From contig JACCUS010000099.1 of NCBI GenBank assembly GCA_013811715.1, forward strand, positions 1-5,297: DNA of 5,297 nt. Reading direction: 5' to 3'. Below are positions 1 to 4,063 of the stretch, piece by piece. The first letter of the stretch is position 1. The number at the start of each line of letters is the position of its first letter. The notes under the pieces are model-generated. The model was not told where the DNA came from. It ran no database searches and saw nothing but the letters and a program-made list of their open reading frames with translations. The position numbers were made by a program, and so were the translations under genes. The DNA is from Nocardioidaceae bacterium (GTDB lineage: Bacteria; Actinomycetota; Actinomycetes; Propionibacteriales; Nocardioidaceae).

Positions 1-1271
1 TCGGCCTCGATGGCGGCGAGTACGTCGTGAAGACCGTCACCGCTGCGCGCCGACACGACCACGGCATGCGGCTCACGGGTCAGCAGCCGCGACACGGCCA
101 ACGGGTCCGCCACATCGGACTTGTTGACCACGATCAGCTCCGGCACCCGGTCGGCCCCGATCTCGGCGAACACCGCACGGACCGCCGCGATCTGGCCCTC
201 GGGATCGGCGTGCGAGCCGTCGACGACGTGGACGACGAGGTCGGCCTCGGCCACCTCCTCCAGCGTGGAGCGGAACGCCTCGACGAGCTGGTGCGGCAGG
301 TGCCGCACGAAGCCGACCGTGTCGGACAACGTGTACACGCGGCCGTCTGTCGTGGTGGTGCGCCGCGTCGTCGGGTCGAGGGTCGCGAACAGCGCATCCT
401 CGACCAGCACGCCCGCGCCCGTCATCCGGTTCAGCAATGACGACTTGCCGGCGTTGGTGTACCCGGCGATCGCCACGGCGGGGATGTCGCGCCGGACCCG
501 CTCGGACTTCTTCGTCACCCGAGCGGTCTCCATGTGCTTCAGCTCGCGTCGCAGCTTGGCCATCCGGGTGGTGATGCGACGGCGGTCGGTCTCCAGCTTG
601 GTCTCACCGGGGCCACGCCCGCCGATGCCGCCGCCCTGCACACCGACTCGGCCGCCGGCCTGGCGCGACAGGCTGCCTCCCCAGCCACGCAGCCGCTGCC
701 GGAGGTACTCCAGCTGCGCCAGCTCGACCTGCGACTTGCCCTCCTTGGAGCGGGCATGCTGGGCGAAGATGTCGAGGATCAACGCGGTGCGGTCGACGAC
801 CTTGACCTTGACCCGGTCCTCCAGGTTGCGCAGCTGCGAGGGACTCAGCTCGCCGTCGCAGATGACGGTGTCGGCGCCGGTCTCGGCCACGACCATCCGC
901 ACGTGGTCGACCTTGCCGGGGCCGATATAGGTCGCTGGGTCGGGGCGGTGCCGTCGCTGCGAGAGCGCGTCGAGCACCTGCGACCCGGCGGTCTCGGCGA
1001 GCAGCTTCAGCTCGGCGAGGGAGTTGTCGGCGTCCTCGACGGTGCCTTCGGACCAGACGCTGACGAGCACGACTCGTTCGAGCCGCAGCCGGCGGTACTC
1101 GACCTCGCTGATGTCCTCGAGCTCGGTCGACAGCCCGGCGACTCGGCGGAGCGCGTTGCGCTCCTCCAGTTCGTAGTCGCCCTGCTCCGAGCGGTCCTGC
1201 TCGACGTCGCTCGGCCACTCTCGTCCGTCGAGCTCGGAGTCGCCGTCGTACTCGGGTCGGTCTGCCGTCAT
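1..1271 (-). CDS. hflX: HflX GTPase, partial (C-terminus beyond the left edge)
   Basis: HflX is a cytoplasmic translation-factor-class GTPase. In studied bacteria it binds the 50S subunit, splits stalled or stress-inactivated 70S ribosomes, and in mycobacteria affects macrolide/lincosamide tolerance. Read on the minus strand from ATG 1271-1269, 423 codons stay open to the edge. An acidic tail (about residues 1-60) precedes the HflX N-domain, with the family hallmark QRRHRPDPATYIGPGK at 105-120. Next come a linker coiled-coil region with the Gly-rich GGGIGGRGPGETK (213-225) and the G domain: P-loop GYTNAGKS (270-277), switch I ATLDPTTRR (296-304), G3 DTVGF (317-321), G4 NKSD (383-386) and G5 SAR (407-409). 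All nucleotide-binding motifs are intact. Only the C-terminal part of the family, probably some tens of residues, is missing. No Shine-Dalgarno precedes the ATG, but a -10-like hexamer lies 9 nt upstream, suggesting a nearly leaderless mRNA. The frame is open further upstream, without a better start. Confidence 0.97.
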   Translation of the reverse strand, partial: MTADRPEYDGDSELDGREWPSDVEQDRSEQGDYELEERNALRRVAGLSTELEDISEVEYRRLRLERVVLVSVWSEGTVEDADNSLAELKLLAETAGSQVLDALSQRRHRPDPATYIGPGKVDHVRMVVAETGADTVICDGELSPSQLRNLEDRVKVKVVDRTALILDIFAQHARSKEGKSQVELAQLEYLRQRLRGWGGSLSRQAGGRVGVQGGGIGGRGPGETKLETDRRRITTRMAKLRRELKHMETARVTKKSERVRRDIPAVAIAGYTNAGKSSLLNRMTGAGVLVEDALFATLDPTTRRTTTTDGRVYTLSDTVGFVRHLPHQLVEAFRSTLEEVAEADLVVHVVDGSHADPEGQIAAVRAVFAEIGADRVPELIVVNKSDVADPLAVSRLLTREPHAVVVSARSGDGLHDVLAAIEA

Positions 1272-1280
1272 CTTGTTGCC

Positions 1281-1286
1281 ACTGTA
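1281..1286 (-). promoter_or_regulatory. putative -10 element of hflX
   Basis: On the minus strand TACAGT fits the TANNNT actinobacterial -10 consensus and ends 9 nt before the hflX ATG. Transcription would start about two or three bases before the start codon, which fits the lack of a ribosome binding site. No clear -35 element is visible, so this rests on the -10 and its position alone. Confidence 0.5.
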
Positions 1287-1301
1287 CGCCGCCCGGCCGT
1301 C

Positions 1302-1328
1302 GCGCCACGACCGCTTTACAGCTGGCGC
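1302..1328. repeat. inverted repeat between the divergent hflX and araC-type promoters
   Basis: GCGCCA (1302-1307) and TGGCGC (1323-1328) are perfect inverted copies separated by 15 bp. Their centres are 21 bp apart, about two helical turns, so both lie on the same DNA face. They sit where the -35 regions of both divergent promoters would fall. It could be an operator for the adjacent regulator. Six-base GC-rich arms arise easily by chance at this composition, so the call is tentative. Confidence 0.3.
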
Positions 1329-1330
1329 CC

Positions 1331-1336
1331 TAAGGT
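1331..1336 (+). promoter_or_regulatory. putative -10 element of the AraC-type regulator gene
   Basis: TAAGGT fits TANNNT and ends 6 nt before the GTG at 1343, so transcription would begin at or next to the first base of the start codon. This is the typical geometry of actinobacterial leaderless genes. The T and A bases stand out in GC-rich surroundings. No convincing -35 is seen. Confidence 0.5.
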
Positions 1337-1342
1337 GGCGGG

Positions 1343-1792
1343 GTGGCCACGAGGTACGCCGTCCCGACGGGCCTGCTGCCGCACCTGAGAAGAGCTCGCG
1401 ACCTGATGGACCTCGAGTTCGCCGCGCCGCTCGACCTCGACCGGCTCGCGCGCGAGGCCGCCACGTCGAAGTACCACTTCATCCGCTGTTTCACCGCGGC
1501 GTACGGCGAGACCCCGATGCGCTACCTGACGCGGCGGCGCATCGAGCGCGCCCAGGACCTGCTCCGCGCCACCAACCTCAACATCACCGAGACCTGTCAC
1601 CTGGTGGGCTATGCGAGCCTCGGCACCTTCAGCACCCGGTTCCGCGAGCTGGTCGGGATGAGCCCGTCGGAGTACCAGCGCGCACAGGTCCACGCCGGCG
1701 CGCAGCACATCCCCGGCTGTGTCGTGTTCATGCTCGGGATGCAGCGGACCTCCGCAATCTCGGAGAAGCCTCCAGGCGGCGCCGCACCCTAG
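1343..1792 (+). CDS. AraC-family transcriptional regulator, DNA-binding domain only
   Basis: A 149-residue protein consisting mainly of an AraC/XylS DNA-binding domain (about residues 12-114). The first helix-turn-helix covers about 30-50 and the second about 80-101, followed by the family signature GYASLGTFSTRFRELVGMSP (89-108) leading into SEYQR. There is no N-terminal cupin or other effector domain, so it is about half the length of classical AraC proteins. A short tail (115-149) with IPGCVVF and SAISEKPPGG resembles tails I associate with regulators next to VOC genes (recalled, not searched). GTG at 1343 is chosen because a -10-like TAAGGT lies just upstream and the protein then begins close to the domain. 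It is the first gene of a rightward set with the VOC protein 42 bp downstream, so the inferred role is local control of that set and possibly of its own promoter. Any inducer is unknown. Confidence 0.93.
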   Translation: MATRYAVPTGLLPHLRRARDLMDLEFAAPLDLDRLAREAATSKYHFIRCFTAAYGETPMRYLTRRRIERAQDLLRATNLNITETCHLVGYASLGTFSTRFRELVGMSPSEYQRAQVHAGAQHIPGCVVFMLGMQRTSAISEKPPGGAAP

Positions 1793-1819
1793 GCTGAGTG
1801 ACCACGAGACCCACTTCAC

Positions 1820-1825
1820 GAAAGG
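1820..1825 (+). promoter_or_regulatory. ribosome binding site of the VOC gene
   Basis: GAAAGG lies 9 nt before ATG 1835, good Shine-Dalgarno spacing, and supports that start. Its presence contrasts with the leaderless-looking regulator gene upstream and fits an internal cistron of a shared mRNA. Confidence 0.6.
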
Positions 1826-1834
1826 CTCACCGCC

Positions 1835-2272
1835 ATGATCACCAACGTCTCCCTGCTCGGCGTCTGGGTCACCGACATCGACGCCGCCAAGGACTTCTAC
1901 GTCAACACCCTCGGCTTCCAGGACAACACCGACGTCACCATGGGCGACTTCCGCTGGTGCACGGTCAACCACCCCAACCAACCGGATCTCCAGCTCAACC
2001 TCATGGTCCCAGGGCCGCCGCTGGACGCCGAGGACGCGGAGTACGTCCGGCGCTCACTCGCCAAGGGCTCGATGAGTGGCGGCGGGCTGCGGGTCGACGA
2101 CTGCCGCAAGACGTACGAGGAGCTCAGGGCCAAGGGCGTCGGCTTCGTGCAGGAGCCATCGGACCGCCCGTACGGCGTCGAGGCGGTGATGCGCGACAAC
2201 TCCGGCAACTGGTGGGTGCTGGTCGAGCCCCAGCCGTACACCCAGAGCGATCTCGAGGGCCAGACCTTCTAG
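1835..2272 (+). CDS. VOC-family (glyoxalase/bleomycin-resistance/dioxygenase fold) protein
   Basis: A 145-residue protein with the two beta-alpha-beta-beta-beta modules of the vicinal oxygen chelate fold. Module 1 starts NVSLLGVWVTDIDAAKDFYVNTLGF (4-28, the strand-helix opening). Module 2 includes GGGLRVDDCRKTYEELRAKG (82-101) and ends in RDNSGNWWVLVEP (120-132), matching the family's DPDGNxxEL ending. Length is normal for a single-domain VOC protein. The positions usually holding metal ligands appear substituted: Leu7 where the first His/Gln is expected and Val128 where the terminal Glu is expected, although Glu131 is nearby. It may therefore bind a ligand rather than catalyse a metal-dependent reaction; substrate unknown. 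ATG 1835 is supported by GAAAGG 9 nt upstream. It lies 42 bp after the AraC-type gene and 10 bp before the amidotransferase, probably in one mRNA. AraC-type/VOC pairs are common in actinobacteria and often annotated as detoxification, but nothing here shows the substrate. Confidence 0.92.
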   Translation: MITNVSLLGVWVTDIDAAKDFYVNTLGFQDNTDVTMGDFRWCTVNHPNQPDLQLNLMVPGPPLDAEDAEYVRRSLAKGSMSGGGLRVDDCRKTYEELRAKGVGFVQEPSDRPYGVEAVMRDNSGNWWVLVEPQPYTQSDLEGQTF

Positions 2273-2282
2273 GCTGCCGCAG

Positions 2283-3020
2283 GTGAAGCCCTTCCTCTTC
2301 CTCGCCATCCGCGCCGAGGACGAGGCCGCCGAGAACGAGTACGCCGCGATGCTGAGGTTCAGCGGGCTGGACGCGGCCCACCTGCGCCGGCTCCGTCTGG
2401 AGCGCGGGCCGCTCGGTGACGTGCAGCTCTCGGACTGGTCGGGCATCTTGCTCGGCGGCGGGCCGTTCAACGTCAGCGACCCCGACGACGTGAAGTCGCC
2501 GGTGCAGCGCCGGGTCGAGGCCGAGCTGCGCGAGCTGATCGACCGGGTGGTCGCCACCGACTTCCCGTTCTTCGGCGCCTGCTACGGCATCGGCACCGTC
2601 GGTGTGCTGCCCGGAGGCGTGGTGGACCGGACCTGGGGCGAACCGATCGGATGCGTTCCGGTGACACTCAGCGAGGCCGGCCGGGACGACCCGCTGTTCG
2701 GCGTGCTCCCGGAGTCGTTCTCGGCCTTTCTCGGCCACAAGGAGGCGGTGACGCGGCTCCCGCACGGCGGCGTAGTCCTCGCGTCGTCACCGGCGTGCCC
2801 GGTACAGGCGTTTCGGCTCGGCCGCAACGTCTATGCCACCCAGTTCCACCCCGAGCTCGACGTGGACGGGCTGTGCACGCGGATCGAGGTCTACAAGCAC
2901 CACGGGTACTTCGACCCGCCCGGAGAGGCCGTCGCGCTCAAGGAGATGGCGCGGGCCAGCACGGTCACCGAGCCGCCGCGGCTGCTGCACCGGTTCGTCC
3001 AGTTGCACGGTGGCAATTGA
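2283..3020 (+). CDS. class I glutamine amidotransferase (GMP synthase GATase-like), stand-alone
   Basis: A 245-residue protein of the class I glutamine amidotransferase fold, related to the glutaminase half of GMP synthase (GuaA). The nucleophile is Cys100 in the elbow FFGACYGIG (96-104). The rest of the triad is His189 and Glu191 in QFHPE (187-191). LLGGGPFNVSD (56-66) is the oxyanion-side glycine loop and GHKEAV (151-156) is a further family-like segment. No ATP-pyrophosphatase or dimerisation domain follows, so it is not GuaA itself. Such free-standing proteins hydrolyse glutamine for an unknown acceptor, act on gamma-glutamyl compounds, or pair with a separate synthetase; none is visible here. 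The GTG start at 2283 lies 10 nt after the VOC stop with no clear Shine-Dalgarno, suggesting translational coupling. The protein begins MKPFLFLAIRAEDEAA, as expected for the first strand. The gene ends 19 bp from the dapF stop, converging. The catalytic triad is intact, so an active glutaminase is likely. Confidence 0.93.
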   Translation: MKPFLFLAIRAEDEAAENEYAAMLRFSGLDAAHLRRLRLERGPLGDVQLSDWSGILLGGGPFNVSDPDDVKSPVQRRVEAELRELIDRVVATDFPFFGACYGIGTVGVLPGGVVDRTWGEPIGCVPVTLSEAGRDDPLFGVLPESFSAFLGHKEAVTRLPHGGVVLASSPACPVQAFRLGRNVYATQFHPELDVDGLCTRIEVYKHHGYFDPPGEAVALKEMARASTVTEPPRLLHRFVQLHGGN

Positions 3021-3039
3021 GAATCACCGGAACACGCGA

Positions 3040-3948
3040 CTAGCCGGTCCAGGTCCCCTCGGCCACCAGCACGGCGGGGCCCTTGAGGTGGATGTGGCCG
3101 CGCTCGTCCACAGACGCCGTCAGCACCCCGCCTGGCACCTGCACCCGGTACGTCGCCGGGCCGCCTTCGCAACCCGGCCTTCCGCTTGTGGCTGAAAACA
3201 CGCCCGACATATGGCCCCCACCTTCAGCCATAGCCGCGCCGACCGCGGCGCCACCCTGGCCCACGCCGTCGTACCTGGCCGCGACGACCGCGGCGCACGC
3301 CCCGGTCCCGCACGACATGGTCTCCCCCACCCCCCTCTCGAACACCCGCATCGCCAGGGCGGCTTCGCCTTGCGGCACCACGAACTCGATGTTGACCCCG
3401 TCGGGGAACTCCTCCGCACAGTAGAACGGCGAGGTCGCCAGCCCACCGGCCTCGTCGAGCGAGTCGACGAACGCCACCGCATGCGGGTTGCCCAGGCCGA
3501 CGCTGCGGGCGGCGTGCCACCGCCCCCCGACAGACACGTCGACCAGCCCGCCGACCGCCGCCACCCCCATGTCGACGCTGAACTCGCCGTCGTCGCAGAA
3601 CGTCACGGGCTTGACCCCGCCACGGGTGTCGATAGGCAGCGGCCCGGCCAGCGCCGCCACGTCGACCAGGCCAGCCGCTGCCAGGTAGCGCGCGAACACC
3701 CGGACCCCGTTGCCGCACATCTGCGCCGCGGACCCGTCCGCGTTGCGGTAGTCCATGAACCAGCCGGCCCCGTCGGCGAAGTCGCCGCGCAGCACCCGCA
3801 GCACCCCGTCGCCGCCGATGCCGCCGCGTCGGTCGCACAGGGCCCGCACCAGCTCGGGGCCGAGGTCGTCATGGATCCTCCCGTCCAGGTCGGGCAGGAC
3901 CACAAAGTCGTTGTGGGTCCCGTGGCCCTTGACGAAGGGGAAGCTCAC
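3040..3948 (-). CDS. dapF: diaminopimelate epimerase, with an unusual internal insertion
   Basis: DapF interconverts LL- and meso-2,6-diaminopimelate in the cytoplasm, the penultimate step of lysine synthesis, and supplies meso-DAP for cell walls that use it. The 302-residue product has both catalytic cysteines of this cofactor-independent two-base enzyme: Cys78 in QMCGNGVR (76-83) and Cys213 in MSCGTGACA (211-219). Also present are the N-terminal KGHGTHNDF (7-15), GGIGGDG (42-48), GNPHAV (153-158) and the Glu-Arg pair in FERGVGE (203-209). GTG 3948-3946 is chosen because it places this N-terminus correctly and sits 7 nt after a TACGAT -10 (leaderless). The frame is open upstream to 4335, but that part overlaps the divergent gene and does not look like DapF. 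From Cys213 to the PGG at 272-274 is 62 residues, whereas I expect about 35 in actinobacterial DapF. The extra, Gly/Ala/Ser-rich part lies at about 228-265 and uses atypical codons. It follows the catalytic Cys213 in the C-terminal domain; activity is probably retained but untested. Confidence 0.96.
   Translation of the reverse strand: MSFPFVKGHGTHNDFVVLPDLDGRIHDDLGPELVRALCDRRGGIGGDGVLRVLRGDFADGAGWFMDYRNADGSAAQMCGNGVRVFARYLAAAGLVDVAALAGPLPIDTRGGVKPVTFCDDGEFSVDMGVAAVGGLVDVSVGGRWHAARSVGLGNPHAVAFVDSLDEAGGLATSPFYCAEEFPDGVNIEFVVPQGEAALAMRVFERGVGETMSCGTGACAAVVAARYDGVGQGGAAVGAAMAEGGGHMSGVFSATSGRPGCEGGPATYRVQVPGGVLTASVDERGHIHLKGPAVLVAEGTWTG
3189..3230. repeat. 8-bp perfect inverted repeat inside the extra segment of dapF
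   Basis: TGGCTGAA (3189-3196) and TTCAGCCA (3223-3230) are perfect inverted copies around a 26-nt centre containing the palindrome CATATG (3208-3213), almost in the middle. The unit spans 42 bp, an exact multiple of three, so it leaves the dapF frame open. It lies within the part of DapF (about residues 228-265) that looks longer than the family norm, and is locally richer in A/T than its surroundings. It may be a small palindromic element that entered the gene in frame, or simply a hairpin; no second copy is seen in this window. Confidence 0.5.
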
Positions 3949-3955
3949 GCCGTCG

Positions 3956-3961
3956 ATCGTA
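3956..3961 (-). promoter_or_regulatory. putative -10 element of dapF
   Basis: On the minus strand TACGAT fits the -10 consensus TANNNT and ends 7 nt before the GTG at 3948, so the transcript would start at the start codon. No Shine-Dalgarno is present. This supports the GTG start over the longer open frame. No clear -35 is seen. Confidence 0.55.
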
Positions 3962-3981
3962 CGGCGAGTTGTCGCTGGACC

Positions 3982-4011
3982 TTGCCACCGCCAGGGTTGG
4001 CGGGGCATACT
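3982..4011 (+). promoter_or_regulatory. sigma-70-type promoter of the secreted-protein gene
   Basis: TTGCCA (3982-3987) and CATACT (4006-4011) each match five of six bases of the housekeeping -35 and -10 consensus and are separated by 18 bp. Transcription would begin near 4018, leaving a leader of about 45 nt that carries a Shine-Dalgarno. It is the only promoter in the window with both hexamers clear. A perfect palindrome fills its spacer (separate entry). Confidence 0.6.
3988..4003. promoter_or_regulatory. operator-like palindrome in the promoter spacer
   Basis: CCGCCA (3988-3993), a GGGT centre (3994-3997) and TGGCGG (3998-4003) form a perfect 6+6 inverted repeat. It occupies 16 of the 18 bp between the -35 and -10 hexamers of the rightward promoter. 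A protein bound here would block or remodel RNA polymerase binding, as MerR-type or repressor sites in spacers do. The binding protein is unknown and the site is called from position and symmetry only. Confidence 0.35.
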
Positions 4012-4049
4012 GCCAGCATCGCCAAGCCGCCCGATATGTCGGCAACGAG

Positions 4050-4055
4050 AAGGAG
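4050..4055 (+). promoter_or_regulatory. strong ribosome binding site of the secreted-protein gene
   Basis: AAGGAG lies 8 nt before ATG 4064, a near-perfect Shine-Dalgarno that fixes the start of the secreted protein. A second in-frame ATG two codons later (4070) is too far from it to be preferred. Confidence 0.8.
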
Positions 4056-4063
4056 TTCCACTC

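Noticed and set aside
121..1388. Long plus-strand open frames (121-930 and 534-1388) opposite hflX
   Set aside because: They are antisense to an unambiguous HflX with all GTPase motifs; their composition (runs of Arg, Ser, Pro, Leu) is typical of shadow frames in GC-rich DNA.
1789..2276. The same eight bases CTAGGCTG at the stop codons of the AraC-type gene (1789-1796) and the VOC gene (2269-2276)
   Set aside because: CTAG is rare in such DNA, so it caught the eye, but the shared TAG stop explains part of it, flanks do not match, and eight bases are too few to call a repeat or recombination scar.
3026..3048. Possible terminator hairpin between the convergent amidotransferase and dapF genes
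   Set aside because: ACCGG (3026-3030) and CCGGT (3044-3048) form only a 5-bp stem with a 13-nt loop, overlap the dapF stop and lack a T-tract on either side.
3204..4042. Nine-base inverted match between the dapF insertion (CCGACATAT, 3204-3212) and the leader of the secreted-protein gene (ATATGTCGG, 4034-4042)
   Set aside because: The match does not extend and the leader lacks the rest of the dapF palindrome, so it does not count as a second copy of the element.
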